Assembly (NCBI GenBank): GCA_946811695.1
Contig: OX328124.1
Span: 29,320,148 to 29,384,147, forward strand
Direction: 5' to 3'
Origin: Gonocerus acuteangulatus
Taxonomy: Eukaryota; Arthropoda; Insecta; Hemiptera; Coreidae
DNA: 64,000 bases
How positions within the stretch are numbered: the first letter of the stretch is position 1; every line of letters starts with the position of its first letter. Made by a program: the position numbers and the translations under genes. Positions 33,435 through 46,471 of this stretch are shown here, in pieces. The notes under the pieces were generated by a model. That model searched no databases. It was not told the DNA's origin and saw only the letters and a list, made by a program, of their open reading frames with translations.

Positions 33435-35343
33435 TGAACCTTATTAAGTGAATTTCTTATAAATAAGAACTCCGACAGACAAAAATAATTAAGAATGATA
33501 ATTTATTACTATCTTCATTGTTTCGTTTATATCTTAATTTTTTTGCACTTTATATTTTGATAATCTAAAATTATTAAATTATTTGAAATATTTTAATTAA
33601 TTTTGAGAAACATATTTTTACGGCCAAAAGCAAGCTTGAATGTATGGACATGAACTTGTAATAGTACTCTTCGTCGAAAGGGGCTGATTTATTTAACTGG
33701 GTACTGGATTTTATTAAAAATTTATAAATTTTGAGATGAGACATTTTAACTTCATTCTTCCCAACGCCCGTTATGTGAACTCAACTTCAAGCTAGATCCT
33801 AAACGGTATCTAATCCGGGAAAATCGTGGCTAAATGAAGCCAAAATTAACCTGCCAAAAAATTTAGGTTTTTCTTATTTATTTTTTTAAACATAAAAAAT
33901 ATACTGTCAATAAATTGTTGTAACCGAAAACATAATAATTTTATTGTAAAAGTAGTCCCCATGAAAAAGGACTTCGTTAGTTAGAGAAATCAGTTTTGTT
34001 CGTTTGTGTTTATTTCTGCGTTCCTGGGTTGCTTAGACTGCTTTAGCTGAATAATGACATCACCAATCGCCATAACAGATGAATAAGTATTTTTTCTACT
34101 TATTTCTAGCATCGTCCAAGGAAATTAAGAGAAAGATGACACTTCTCACGGAGATCCCATCCCAGCAGACATTGCAACATTTTTAACAGTCAAATGCGTT
34201 TTTAATTTCTGCTTGCAGCAATAAGATAAGCCACATGCGAAAACGCGCTATGATGACTCAACTCCTTTGAGTGGGACTTGATGATAGATCATAATATAAT
34301 CTAATAAATATCGGTGGGATGATAATAAATGTATGAGTGATGGGTTTCCTATCCGTATCACCGGCTTGGTATGTTCGGGAAGGAAGGCGCTCAGAATCCT
34401 ATATTCCAAACTGCTCTTATAAAAATTCATTTTATTTCTTAATTAATATATTATAGAGAAATTACGCAAAAGTTTCTAGAATTATGTAATACCTCTGTAT
34501 ATTCAGCAGTTCATAGCTGTACTGAAAGACAATGATCTTCCAGCTAGAAACAGAAGTACATTCAGTAAATTGGCTCAAGTATAATTTTACTTCAGTCTGA
34601 ATATATTTGACATATTCGTAAAGAAGCGACTACACAAGACACATTATATAAATAATATTTCTAATATATGATAAAAATAAATAAAATAATAACATAAATT
34701 GTTCTACTCTATTGCATTTTTTTACGAGCAGCTGTTTCAATTATTAATTTTGTAATTAATTTCCTTCCAGAGTTTTGTGTATGCGTTGTACTACACTACG
34801 TAATGAATACACAAAGCTTTACATTTTGATCTATTGATCTTGACGAGTTTCGCGAACCTACGTTTGGCGGAAGAATTCAATTCAAACATAGTACAAAGTA
34901 ACACCCCCCCCCCTTTCCGATAGACCGATTTAGTTCATTTTCATATCACTTCTTTCTTATAGTCAGGACGTATAAAGAGTTTCGTTACAATACAACAGAA
35001 ATTACGACCGGTATAAGGAAATTATTAATTTCTGTCCGGAGTAAACCCCCTCTTCTAGTCAACCGATTTAGTTTATTTTTATAACAATTTTTTCTCTTCA
35101 GTTGAGCACAACGAATACCGAGTTTCGTTAAAATATAACAAATATTATGGCTGTCATTGGCAAATAACTACTTTGGCTTCCGAGTAAACCCCCCCCCCCT
35201 CCACATGGACCGATTTTGTTGGTTAACGAACTCGTTCAATTGTTTGATGGAAGAATACTACATACCAAGTTTCGTGGCGAAAAAACAAAAACTCTGGCCT
35301 GTATCGTGTTAACGGGCACATATATAATATATGCATATATATA

Positions 35344-37399
35344 AAGTGATGTAAAATACCCGGGTATTTATTCTTCAGGGTAAATACCCAGGGTAAATAC
35401 CCAGTTTCATAAATACCCGGGTATTTAAGGTTTTAACTAAACAGCGACTCAAATATTGTAAAATATGATAATCAATAATAAATTATAAAATAAGACCACT
35501 GAGAGGTTAATTAATAATAAACTCTGACCTGGAAGTTTGCCAAGGACCTTCCGACTACCAATAGAACAAGTTGTTTGCCTAAATTTGATACTACTGTACT
35601 GCATTCACAAAAATGTGGCTAAAACTTTGGACTAGGATTATCTCAATTTTTCAAAAACGTGCTCATTGATCATTATCTTTATAAAAGTTTGTTCTAGCCT
35701 AAGGCTAAGGTGGTTTGTTTTTTTACTAAACTTACCACAACCACAACTAATGACTGCTGTTCTTTTCATATACATACATGTATGTATGTAACGAAGTCCT
35801 TTTTTTTTTTTGTGAGTAATATTTCATAATTTGTGAGTGTAATAAAAAGATTAAGCCCGTTAACATGTATACAGGAAATAACAACTCTTCCAAATTCAGA
35901 AAACAAAGTCGATTGTTATTCAGCGATAACGATAACCTAATCCAAGTCTTCGGGCTCAGAGATTTATTCATCACTTGAATGCCTTGAAAGTGACATGTAG
36001 CCGTCTTCAGAGTCACTATCATCACTCCTAGTTTCACAGACAGGTGATTCATCTTTCTTCCCTTCAGCTTCTTTTCCTTAGCAACCGTCTCGGGGTTTTC
36101 CTGTTTGTTGCTTTCTCTGTTTTTGGGTGTTATTGAGGAGATTCCAGTTATGACACAAATATGCTGTTTTTCCTACTCTTTCAGTTGTGAGTCCGTTTCT
36201 TTTTTTACAGTGACTCCAACTGAAAGTGCTGAATGTTCTTTCAGTCGCAGCAGATGTCACAGGAGCTCCTAGTATTCTTACAGCTACTTCTGTCATAGCA
36301 CGTGTACCTTTCAAGCCTCTCCACCATAAAATGGGATTTATTGCCTTTTCTTTGTCATTGTCTTCAAGGTCTTCCTAAACAAAGGGTCTTTGCCATAATC
36401 CCTCTTTGCCCCTATCGTCAGCTATGTCTGTTCCAAGATCAACTGATTTCCATCCCATGCTTCTACCTTACTCATACAAAAAGACCAATGGAATCAAGTA
36501 TTTCACCAGGCTTCAAATTCCAACCTTGAGATGAAGGGTTCAACAAGTCTCCAGCAAGATGTACTTTCCAACACCAAACTGAATGCGTTTCTCACATTTA
36601 GTTAGCACAAGTTTTCCCTCAGTTTTTTGTATATGAGATTCTCGGATTTCTTGTTGATGAGTTTTCTGTATATTTTGAAATATGTTATGAACTGTGTGGA
36701 CCAAAGGGCCATTTAACTGAATAGCAGTGGTAAGTTCAACAATTGGATCAAGGATGTTAACTAGTTTCCTGACTCGGACCCAAAAAATTTCATTTCTGGT
36801 GAGATTTCCACTTACTGTAATGTTTATTACCGTATGAGCCTAATTTCACATAATATTAACATGCGGCGCTAATGGCCTAGCTGTCGGAGCGCCGTAAAAA
36901 ACAAAAAAATATTAACATGGATCAGAATCCACTTGGTTTTGAACTGTTATAATAAACATTAAAAGCCTGGTTTTGACACCTGATGAGTGTTTCTTTTTTT
37001 CAAACAGGTATAATTTTTTTAAATTTAAATAAGTCTTTAATAATTGAATAGGCTTCATTAAAACATTTTTTAAAATTAATTAACCTTATCCAACGTAAAA
37101 GTAATCATGAAAAATCATAGATATGTATTAAGTTGTAAATACCCATAAATGCCTGGACTGACCTTTAACTTTCTTTAAAATATTACTGGGTAAATATTAA
37201 TGTTTATTTAGTTTTTATGGTCTAATGGGTGAGTTTCAGTCATTGTTTGTACCAAAAAATATTCAAAGAAGTTCTATCAATCTGAAAAATTGAAAATACC
37301 CATTTTTTGGGTATTTACCTTCCCTGTGGGTAAATACCCGTGTATATACCCAATTTATATTTACCTACCCACTGGGTATTTACCCGCCCCACATCACTG
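35344..37399 (-). mobile_element. hAT element, decayed, nested in H2
   Basis: Ends AAGTGATGTAAAATACCC and (reverse of the right) CAGTGATGTGGGGCGGGTAA, with TATATATA on both sides as 8-bp TSD. Subterminal regions repeat GGGTAAATACCC many times, a probable transposase-binding array. The length, 2.06 kb, is short for a full hAT. Transposase remnants lie on the minus strand and are listed separately. Confidence 0.85.
36066..36800 (-). pseudogene. hAT transposase C-terminal relic
   Basis: 36066-36314 reads GTRAMTEVAVRILGAPVTSA, ATERTFSTFSWSHCKKRNGL and TTERVGKTAYLCHNWNLLNN, the C-terminal dimerisation domain. NPILWW immediately upstream is in a neighbouring frame. Further upstream, 36540-36790 reads RVRKLVNILDPIVELTTAIQ, LNGPLVHTVHNIF and KCEKRIQFGVGKY, a middle segment. 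Stops and shifts separate the parts, so it is dead. It differs from the relics at 3062 and 16843. Confidence 0.85.
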
Positions 37400-37529
37400 T
37401 ATATATATATTTGAACGGGGGTCATTTTCGGTGTCTACTAGGATCGATAAAGATTCGAAGAAAGTTTTCAAAAATTCCGTCATGAGTGCAACCTCAATAG
37501 CTACTTTCCTTCGGAGGAAAGTGCTAAAA

Positions 37530-38469
37530 AGGAGGGGATTCGTTTGTACAGGATGTAGAAAATACAATAAGTCCTATGCTAAGAATAGAAATGCTCAATG
37601 ATTTTCCAAATTTTGTGGGAGAAAAGGCATAAGTTAACAAACGAATAAAACCATTTTAATAAAAACTATCACATTATATTATATAATACTAATAATAAAT
37701 ATGTTACAACAGTAGTACTTAATAATGTATAGTATTACTCGGTCCATTTTATAAATCAATAAATTTCTATATTAAAAGTTCATTAAAAACCCTTCATATA
37801 TTAGTAATTTATTAAAATTTCTCCCGTATGTTAATGTGATGTTAATTTATTGACAATCTGCCTATTTTATATTAGTCGGAGAGCTGGTAACGCATGTTTC
37901 ATGAAGTGTTTTATGCACTTTGGAATTTTGCTATAAAGCATCTCTTGGGTATATAAGAAAGTAAATATGTGTTGGCTAGACTTACCGTGGAACACCAGGT
38001 ACTACGTATTGGGGAAATGTGCAAACTAATATGGTTGGCTCAAGAAAAGTGTTTTATTCAGACACCAACAATCTTCAATGTAAAATTAAGACAATTACAA
38101 TGAATTATAAATAAGAAAAAAAAAAGAAAAAAAAAAAAAGTTTGTTATTATTTATTTTTTTAGTAATCGCAAAGATTCTCTGTTATAAATGTTCTTTGAA
38201 CATTTACAGTTCGTTTAATATATTTACTTGTTCTCTTTTTTAACTTATTTTACATTTAATAAGTGAAAAATTATTTTTTATTTTATCTTCATACTCTTTC
38301 TAACGTCATTTTGTCTACATTCTAGAAATACTATCAAAATAGTCAAAACTATAAATACATTTACTTTCCGCATTGGTAAAAACTGATTTGACTGAACGGT
38401 TACATTTATTTTAAGGTAAATATGATTTTTCGCTTTTTTTATACGTTTTAAGAGATTATTTGATTTTAT

Positions 38470-38472
<3 letters not shown>
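37530..38472. other. unassigned AT-rich stretch
   Basis: No gene, RNA or repeat signature recognised. An A-rich tract lies at about 38115-38140. The 64-codon minus frame at 38278-38472 is low-complexity AT-rich sequence. Confidence 0.5.

Positions 38473-38532
<60 letters not shown>
38473..38532. repeat. (TA)n microsatellite
   Basis: About 60 bp of TA with one TG interruption. The next stretch, 38533-39285, has no recognised feature except the FLAECQ-like coding patch near 39000 on the minus strand. Confidence 0.9.
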
Positions 38533-38533
<1 letters not shown>

Positions 38534-39285
38534 CTTTTATTGAATTGTAATCAACAGCTGTCATTCGGAATTGATGCCCCAGTGACAGTTTCGGCGTTTT
38601 TACTCTATTAAAATATTGAAATATGTTCCAGAAAAAAAAATCAATATATCATTTTATCAATATTTTACCATATTTTAGATAATTGTTTATTGTTGCTAAA
38701 ACATTAAAATGGAGAATGGTGAAACAAGTGGTGTATAGAATCAATTGAAGTGGATGTGGGTCGTCGATGGGAGGGGTCCCGGGAGTTTGCCCTCACGATC
38801 AATAATTTAAACCTCTCTTTCCTTACAATAAGTCAGCCAGCTCTTACAATAGATTTAAAACACAAACTACATTACTTTATAAGACAGAAATAAAAGGAAT
38901 AATTTCTGCGTAGGAAATACGAAATTTTGCTACTTATAAAAGTATAAGTTCTTCTGTATAGTCAGCCGTTGAGGTGATAAGAATTAAAGGAATGTTTGAC
39001 ATTCGGCTAAGAAAAAACGTCAGATATTCAGAAAAATCCATATTTTCAAAGCTTCTGCAGCCTTCTTAAAATAAAAAATAAATATACAAAATTACTGAAG
39101 AGAATAATAAAAACAGTAAACATTTTCTTTTGGGATTTAGTGAATGATTAAAATATTTTGTTTAGCAAATTAAAAAATAATCTATTGAAATTTGTTATCC
39201 CTGTTTTTTTTTTTAATGAACGAGATTTTCTTCCTTTTTAGGCGTTTCCTCACACCCTCTATAGAAACCCACTTGCTTTTCCATT

Positions 39286-39432
39286 TTTAGCGCGGTTCCT
39301 CCCTCCCCCATAGGGAGGAACCCCGCTTATAAGGTTGATACAATGAAACAATCCGGAAGTGCCGACTAGAAAATTTCGCGTTTCAGAACCCCTAGAGACC
39401 GAAAATAACGGTGCTTCAAATTTGTATATATA

Positions 39433-39523
<91 letters not shown>

Positions 39524-40140
39524 TGTTCGCTCATTTCTGGCTTCCCTAATGGTCCGATTGTGATGAAATTTGGTTCAAAAATCAGTCGTCCAATTTAAAA
39601 GGTCAAGTTCGTTAACCAGCAGAATCCGCCCACTGGAAGATGGCGTTTGGGGCGAAATTCGCGCAAAAAAAATCGTAACGCTTACGTTTTTGAGTTCATA
39701 AGCTTGTAAGTACTCGTTTTATAGGCTTCTTGGGCTAGGAAAACGAATGAAACCATTTTCAAGGCGATAGCTTTAACCGTTTTGAGAAAATTGGAAAAAT
39801 AGTTTTTCAATACCGTTTTTGGTTTGGGTACTTAGAATCATGGGATTCAGTTGAAACATTTTCTGCATGTTTGAATTTTATCAAAACTAATATGTTGAAA
39901 TTTGGTTACGTTTGGAGTAAAGGAAGGATTAAAATAAAATATTTCATTTTTAGACATGAAAAGTTTTGGGAACTTCGTATATTTTCATTAATATCACGAA
40001 AACGGTTTGGAATCTTGGCAAGCAAAAGATTACCATTCGAAAGGTTACTAAATTTTCTATAAAAAATGTTTTGAAGACATTTGCGATGGGATGGTCTTAT
40101 TTGGAGAAATAAGTGCTTAAAACAGGTAATTTCGTTCATT
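39286..40140 (+). repeat. H1 family, 5' end, (TA)n and interior
   Basis: TTTTAGCGCGGTTCCTCCCT, GAAGTGCCGACTAGAAAATT, a (TA)n tract at about 39425-39520, then CTGTTCGCTCATTTCTGGCT and the long interior up to AATAAGTGCTTAAAACAGG. It is close to the copy at 50687. The 3' end is not directly attached; bases 40141-40750 are unassigned. Confidence 0.85.
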
Positions 40141-40754
40141 TGAACGAATCTTTTTGTGTGTTTCCTACAGTTTTTTTTTTCACTGCTCGTTATTTTTGTG
40201 ATTGCTTATAGTAGTCAAATGTATTAGTCAATAAAACAGGATACGTATATATAGAAACAATATTTTGTTTCAACGGTATCTTGGAATTCGAAGATGCCCT
40301 ATGAATATCTAGATTACTGTACTGGTGTTGATTTCGTTTTTTAGAAATGTTTTTGGTATTCCCTATTTTCAGAAGTTTTTATCTATTTATTATTTTTTTT
40401 TTTTTTTAAATTCATTGAAAAAAATCATATGAATTCGAAGGTGAGGAGCTAGGAGGCTTAGGGTGGAGGGCATTCCCAGTACAGGTATCGCCCAGTGTAC
40501 CCTCGTCATCTGTAAGTCCCTTTCTAGGGTCATAAAGATAAGCCTCCAAACAACTTTAGGAATTTAGGACTTCTAATTTTTGCCAGTATCAGAACAGCCG
40601 CTCTTTACATACCACAGTGGTACTGACGTACCGGTCTATACTAGTTGCACTCCACACGGTGGTAGTACTTGGTGTATGCCACAGCGGATTGCTCATTATA
40701 ATCTTATTTTATACGTATAGGTAAATAGGTACCTAAAAAAAGTTTATTTGAGTA

Positions 40755-41632
40755 TAAGTGTTGCGTTATTGGGATTAGAATAAAATATTTTATTAACAGA
40801 CATGAAATGGTTCGGAATCTTCGTATATTGTCCTTAATTTTTTTTTTCTTTTATGGTGCATCGAAATCTGAGTCATTAGCACCATTTTTTCCTTATGAGC
40901 TTATATAATACTTAGATTTAGCTAGCAACAATATTTTACACCGCAATTAAAGTGATTTGCTCTTCTTATAAACATAATATTTATATTACAATATAAACAT
41001 AATACATTAATTTGTCTGACAAAAGAAAAGTCCGACCCGCCGGAACTGCTTCATCTTAGCGCGGTTCCGATCTTATCTCAAGTGCGATTAGTGAAGGAAT
41101 ATAGCAGCTATCGGTAGGTATTAGCACCATTTTTCCCCCTTAATATCTTCAAAACAGTTAAGAAATCGTGGGAAGTACGATGTAACCATTCAAAAGCTTA
41201 CTAAATTCTCTAAAAAAAAGATTCTGAAGCAAATTTCGATGGGGGAATGTCAGTCGGAGAAGTAAGTGCTTAAAACTACGAAAGTGTTAGTTTTGTTATT
41301 TTAAACGGGTTTTTGTCACTGTTTACCTCATTTTTGTTTTTTAAGTTTATTTAACGGTGGAATGAGTATTACATTAAAGCTGAGAAAATAAGAATCGTAT
41401 TGGTAATAGAGTTTTCCTAGAGTGAGCGTCGCGATGACGGGAGAGTCCCATCCGCTTAGAAAATTGTCAGTTTCCATATGTGGCTCTTTAAGCTTCCTTC
41501 TCTTTGAGATTTTATTTTATATTTTTAACGAAAGATCAAAACCTACCAATAGCAGCTACAATTCCTTTACTAATCGCACTTCGGATAAGAACGGAACCGC
41601 GCTAAGATGATGCAGTTCCTGCGAGTCGGTCT
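40755..41632 (+). repeat. H1 family 3' half, interrupted by a TSD-flanked insertion
   Basis: The interior AATAAAATATTTTATTAACA runs to CCTTAAT at about 40838 and resumes at CCTTAATATCTTCAAAACAG (41138). It ends GAACCGCGCTAAGATGATGC, AGTTCCTGCGAGTCGG near 41632. The insert between the CCTTAAT repeats begins with T-rich sequence, carries the GTCATTAGCACC form of the SINE tail, and holds an inverted H1 3' end (41036-41110). Confidence 0.65.
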
Positions 41633-41689
41633 TTTTTTCTCGGGTTATCGACTGCTGAGGTCATTACCACTGCCAAGGTTTTGATCATA

Positions 41690-42291
41690 GAACACATTTT
41701 TGTTTATTCTTACTGTGTAAAAATCTCACAGTTTTTAGTAAAAAATGAACCAATATCTTATACCACATATTTTATTCCTGAAAAATTGGTATTACCCAGG
41801 AGGTCTACCGTATACGTTGTTAATGGTCATTTTGACCATAAGGAGTCATTTCCGACCTATAGTGCTGTTGACTTTTATCTTCCTCAGGTCTCGTAGATTC
41901 GAAATATACAATCAAAACATTTGAATAACATTTCAAGGTCAATTTTGCGGGGGTCAATAAGGGGGGTATTTTTTTCCAATCTCGCATTGGAGTACCATCT
42001 GGCCAAGGGATGACCATTATTCTTATGACATCCTGTAGCTTGAACTCTACTGTAATGAAACTCGATTATCATTTTTTTATTTGGTGTTGAAACAAAAAAC
42101 GGTACTTAGCTATCCTGTTCACATAGTTTTACTATTTTATCAGGTTTAACTTCCAAAACAATTATTCTAACAAATTGGTAGTGGTCTCATTCGACTCAGG
42201 CGAAAACAATACTCCAAAAATGATACCAATATCAGATAAATTCAAGTACCAACAGGTTATTTTCCAAAATCGGGCGTTTGGCACCACTGTG
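41690..42291 (+). repeat. dispersed element Z, right part
   Basis: ACTGTGTAAAAATCTCACAG, AGTGGTCTCATTCGACTCAG and the terminus GGCACCACTGTG match the full copy at 55628-56625. It abuts the GGGCGTATA element at 42297. Confidence 0.6.
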
Positions 42292-42296
42292 TGCCG

Positions 42297-43423
42297 CATG
42301 GGCGTATAAAGAAAATACTTTCGGTGGGTGGGGGATCAGACCATTTCCGGAGTATGGAATACCAACAATTTCCATTGTTTGGATCTTGGAAGAGTTTAAG
42401 CCAACTAAAACGCTATTGCACCCAAAATAAAATATTTTTTATGAACTAACAAAGGGAATGCACGATATGCTCCTCACCGATTCAAACAAGAATTTTTGTG
42501 TGTCCTTAGCGAAATTTCACGTTTTTTATTCTTGGAATCTTCCCAAAATTTGAATATAGGGGTTTTGCTAAAATCAAATCTGACATCCATTTTTAAACCA
42601 AAAATTGTTTCACATACTCTACTCTATAGAAGTCATTATTTAGCAAAAATATTCCATAACCTTTAAAAAGTTATCCATTATGAAAAAAAAATTATATTTG
42701 AAAATGGATGTCAGATTTGATTTTAGCACATTAAAAAAACCCTATATTCAAGTTTTGGGAAGATTCCAAAAATAAAAAAAAAATGTATTTTAAATTTTTC
42801 TAAGGCTTGATCTCTTAAAATTTTGTTTAAGATTCAAAAATTCGGCCATTTTTCAAAGAACATTTACCCGATCCAAACCAATTTGGAGGGTCGATAAAAG
42901 TTCTAAAGCTACACATTTTCGTCCGATTGGAGTATTTCTACGTTTTCTGGAATCGACGTTAATGCATTAAAATTTGACTTCTATTTTGAAAACCATTTCT
43001 CACTTGTACTTCCCGAGATAATACAATAGTCATTTATATAGTTCGAAAAAGGAATCTTTTTTCTTTTCAAAAAGCCCAAGGACGTAAAAGTCGGGTTATT
43101 TCAAGGCGAGATATTGAATTTCAAAACGTAACCTACACTTGTCGCTTACAAATGTTTAGAATTCCACGTAAATTTTCAACATTTTTGTTTAGCTGAATAC
43201 TAGAGAAGTCCGTTTTCTCGCTTTAACAAGACCTTTTTCTCGTTAAGTACTACGCAGACAAAAACTCTCGTTTGAATCGGTGAGGGGCACGTCGTGCACT
43301 CCCCTTGTATGTGATCTTATTTAATTTATTTTAAGGGTTTTATTTCACAATTTAACCGATAAATCAAAATTTCGGGGTGGGGGCTGCAGCCCCCTCACTC
43401 CCAACCCCTTATATACGCCCATG
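42297..43423. mobile_element. GGGCGTATA element, long form
   Basis: Termini CATGGGCGTATAAAG and (reverse of the right) CATGGGCGTATATAAGGGG bound 1.1 kb. Inside, GGATGTCAGATTTGATTTTA and its reverse form a hairpin (about 42565-42725). There is no long frame. Shorter relatives at 54344 and 59476 show 8-bp TSDs, so hAT is the likely superfamily. Confidence 0.7.
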
Positions 43424-43759
43424 ATTGGCGTGCCGTGCGCTTAGACCAGTACTGGATCTGCGCTGCCCAACAAGAAGCGTGAAGACTATACTGCACCCTA
43501 GACTATGTGACATGCAGCCGAGATGTCTCCCCCTCCAAACGCCCACAGCTATTGCATCAGCACTATTTACAATCTCCTCCCCTCCCCTCCCTCCTCCTAC
43601 TTCCCCAATCATATGTATATATATTCAGTCTCCAAGCCTTAACACTGCTTGTAAAGAGTAATTGTTTGACAGCTTCCCTCTGTTATTTTATTTCTTAAGA
43701 AAATCAATTCATAAATAAAGCACATAAATTCTATATTTTCTATTTGTATCTAACAAAAT

Positions 43760-43947
43760 CAAGAGCGTATACAAGGGGGGCTGCATACCCCACCCCCCGA
43801 AATCGGTAAAAATTGTGTCATAAAAACCTTAAAAATAAATTAAATAAGCGTTTTAATTGCTAACTGTTCCAAGTTCTAGATTATGAATGTTCCAAACCCC
43901 CCAAATCCTTTCAGGCCCCGCGAAATTAATTTCTAAATACGCCCATG
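43760..43947. mobile_element. GGGCGTATA element, short degenerate copy
   Basis: AGAGCGTATACAAGGGGGGC opens and AATTTCTAAATACGCCCATG closes it, with the same CCCCGAAAT/CCTTAAAAATAAAT interior. Bases 43424-43759 before it are unassigned. Confidence 0.65.
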
Positions 43948-43962
43948 AACAATATTACCATT

Positions 43963-44868
43963 TTAGCGCGTTTCCTCCCTCCCTCCATCAATAGAAAATT
44001 CGCTCAAGTGGTTGACCCAATCCGGAAGAGGCGATTAGAAAATTTCGCGTTTTAGAATACATAGATCACGAAAATGAAGGTGCTTCAAGATTGTATTCAT
44101 AGGGGGAAAGTGTTGTTACTTTGACCACTTTGCAAAATTTTATTTTTCATCCACCGAAATCGGTCCATCGGGAGGGGGGTTTACCCCGGACCCAAAACAC
44201 TAATTTGACCATGCCAGTACTTTTTGTTATATTTCAACAAAACTCGGTATTAGTTATCTTCATCCAAAGATAAAAATACTTTGTAAAAATAAATTAAATC
44301 CATTCATTATGAGGGGGGATTTACTCCGGACGAAATCACTATTTTTCTCATACCGGTCGTTATTTCTGTTGTATTGTAACGAAACTCGGAAAACGTCTTG
44401 GTTATCTAATTAGAAAGAAGTGTTGTTAAAATGAACTAAATCGGTCTATCGGAAGGGGGAGGCTTACTTTGATCTATGTTTGAATAGGATTTTCCAGCGA
44501 AACGTAAGTTGGCAAAGGTGCCACCAGGTGTGCCTTTGTGATCTTTTCTCCCCTACCGCTAGGGGTGCTGTATCCCGGTCCTGCTTCAGATCAAAAGACG
44601 AAAATGTGAAGTTTTTGTGTATTCATTAAGAAGTTTAGTATCAAGCATACACAAAACTCTGCAAGGAAATTACTTAAAACATTAATAGTTGAAATAATTT
44701 GATTGAGTTGCTCATTACAAATGTAAAGGAGCTCAACTATCCATGTTTTTAATTTTTTATGCAGGTTATTTTAAACAAATTATTCAGGAATGCAGTCTAC
44801 ATTACCCAAATTCTGAGGAAAGCGCTTAGTTTTGCACCTCCTGCGTGACGGACTTTTTTAGCTAGGAT
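43963..44868 (+). repeat. chimeric repeat: H1 5' end joined to H2 3' half
   Basis: It begins TTTTAGCGCGTTTCCTCCCT with AAGAGGCGATTAGAAAATTT (H1). After about 44100 it changes to H2 modules (CCGAAATCGGTCCATCGGGA, GGGGTTTACCCCGGAC). The terminus is GAGGAAAGCGCTTAGTTTTG, CACCTCCTGCGTGACGGACTTTTTT (H2). No (TA)n is present at the junction. Confidence 0.7.
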
Positions 44869-45179
44869 AGGGGCAATGCCCTTTTTCCAAAGATTTTTTT
44901 CCTGAATCTTTTTCAGGAATTTCATAATATTTATTTATTTTATTTTTGTTAGTTAAAACAAAAATATGTATTATTTATAAAACTAAAGAATTTTTAATTA
45001 TGTTTTGTAAACTACTCAAAAAAATAAGCAAACAGGTGGATTTTTTTGCTTAGTTTTTAAAATGTCAAAATGTCAGGCAAATTCTTACTAATTTCCAATA
45101 TCACTTGTGAAGATTTGATGTCGATGTCGAACACCCTCAAACATAACTTTTTTTTTTTTTTTTTAGTAAAATAGTTGTA

Positions 45180-45400
45180 GTTTTATCCAGAGATTGTTTG
45201 TGATAATGTCTACTATGTAAATGTTCAAAAGAGTGTCCAAATAATGGCTAACATTGGTCACAATTAATGTAAGATCCGTGGGTATTTGCAATTGTTCTCC
45301 TCGGCAGTCGGTTAGTATGAGTCTTATCGTTAGTAGTTAATTGCACCGTCTACATTTTGGCAAATCTTGTTTAGAAATGTAATCTAGTTTTTTTTACTGT
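45180..45400 (-). pseudogene. LINE C-terminal zinc-knuckle relic
   Basis: SKQDLPKCRRCN, then LLTIRLILTDCRGEQLQ on the minus strand is the CRRC...LTxxxILTDC knuckle found after the RT or RNase H domain of many insect LINEs. His is replaced by Leu and a stop interrupts it. Bases 44869-45179 before it are unassigned with a T tract at about 45149-45164. Confidence 0.6.
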
Positions 45401-45599
45401 GATTAATAGATTAATAATCATTGTATGAAATAGGTTCCTTAAGGAAGCAGATTTGTAATTCTGACTATTTGTTTTCTACAGGATACCCAGGTTGTTGTAC
45501 CACTCCCTCTTTTGTTCTTGCTATCAGGTGTACAAACAAGCTTATCTAATGTCAATAAAGTTCTTAGTTACACCTATTTCTTAATGAATTCCGCTTCAA

Positions 45600-45680
45600 T
45601 ACTATAACCTCATAAATTCCAAATCGCACGAACTGATTCATCTTAACACGTTTCCGAATCATTTTTGTCTCTGGTTGATT
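45600..45680 (-). repeat. degenerate H1 3' end
   Basis: AAATCGCACGAACTGATTCA, TCTTAACACGTTTCCGAATC is a decayed reverse of the H1 3' module. Confidence 0.45.
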
Positions 45681-45940
45681 TAAACAACAAAAATAAAATA
45701 TCTTAAATTTATCCTTCCTAACTTCTTACTCTTTTTGCTTTAACTTAAAATTGAAACTGTTTTTAATAATAAACCAATTTACTCGTAATTACCTGGTCAA
45801 AGAAAAACATTACTTATTTTTCATAAGTAATGTTTTACAAGAAAAACATTACTTATTTATTTTATTTTTTTTTTTTATTTTTTTTTTATTGTTTTTGTTA
45901 TTGTTTCTGTCCTTACGATTGTTACACCATATATGTTTTT

Positions 45941-45990
45941 ACAGCCCTGAAGATGGCTTGTATAGCAAGCCGAAACGTTGGCGGCAATAA
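45941..45990 (+). ncRNA. hammerhead-like hairpin at a retroelement 3' end
   Basis: CTGAAGA (45947-45953), one extra T, a 6-bp stem GGCTTG/CAAGCC with loop TATAG, then GAA, palindromic ACGT and T. GCC before CTGAAGA can pair with GGC after it as stem I (3 bp). AATAAATATAC follows. The order matches a type I hammerhead, but the extra base after CTGAAGA is not canonical. Such hairpins are common at Penelope-like 3' ends. Bases 45991-46470 are unassigned. Confidence 0.4.
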
Positions 45991-46471
45991 ATATACATTT
46001 TAGCATATAAAATGTGTTTTATTGAATAAGAACACTGACCGAAACCCCGACGATCTACGCTTCCTACTTCTGAACGGTCGACCATATCTTCTCAATTACT
46101 TATTTTTCGGCTATAAAATTTTCATAATGCACAGAAATCGGCAATTAACTCGCTTTACAAGCATCCTTAAGAAACAAGTAATTAAAAAAAAATACAATAT
46201 TTTTATGATTTAACTTGCCCAGTATATTGTTAGATTCACTTTACCGTAAAAACCAATTACAGACCCGCTGGGAAAGTGACGAACACGTCCATTGTCCAAC
46301 TCTTTACACTATCCGAAAGAGAAGGTCTTATCGACACTTATAAAATTTGTTCTAGTAAACTACTTTAGTCACCGACTGGTCTCGTTTTAGATAAATGTTG
46401 TATATTTAATTAGCTTTCTTTTTTTGATTATCTTTTATTTTACTTCTTTACAGGTGTATTACAATCTACAT

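Larger units (their letters stand above)
34740..37529 (-). repeat. H2 family copy split by a hAT insertion
   Basis: The left piece, 34740-35343, holds the C-run modules and ends in (TA)n. The right piece, 37400-37529, resumes with (TA)n and AACGGGGGTCATTTTCGGTG, and ends CTTCGGAGGAAAGTGCTAAAA. The hAT between them sits in the microsatellite with TATATATA duplicated on both sides. The 3' hairpin end of this copy is eroded. Confidence 0.8.
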
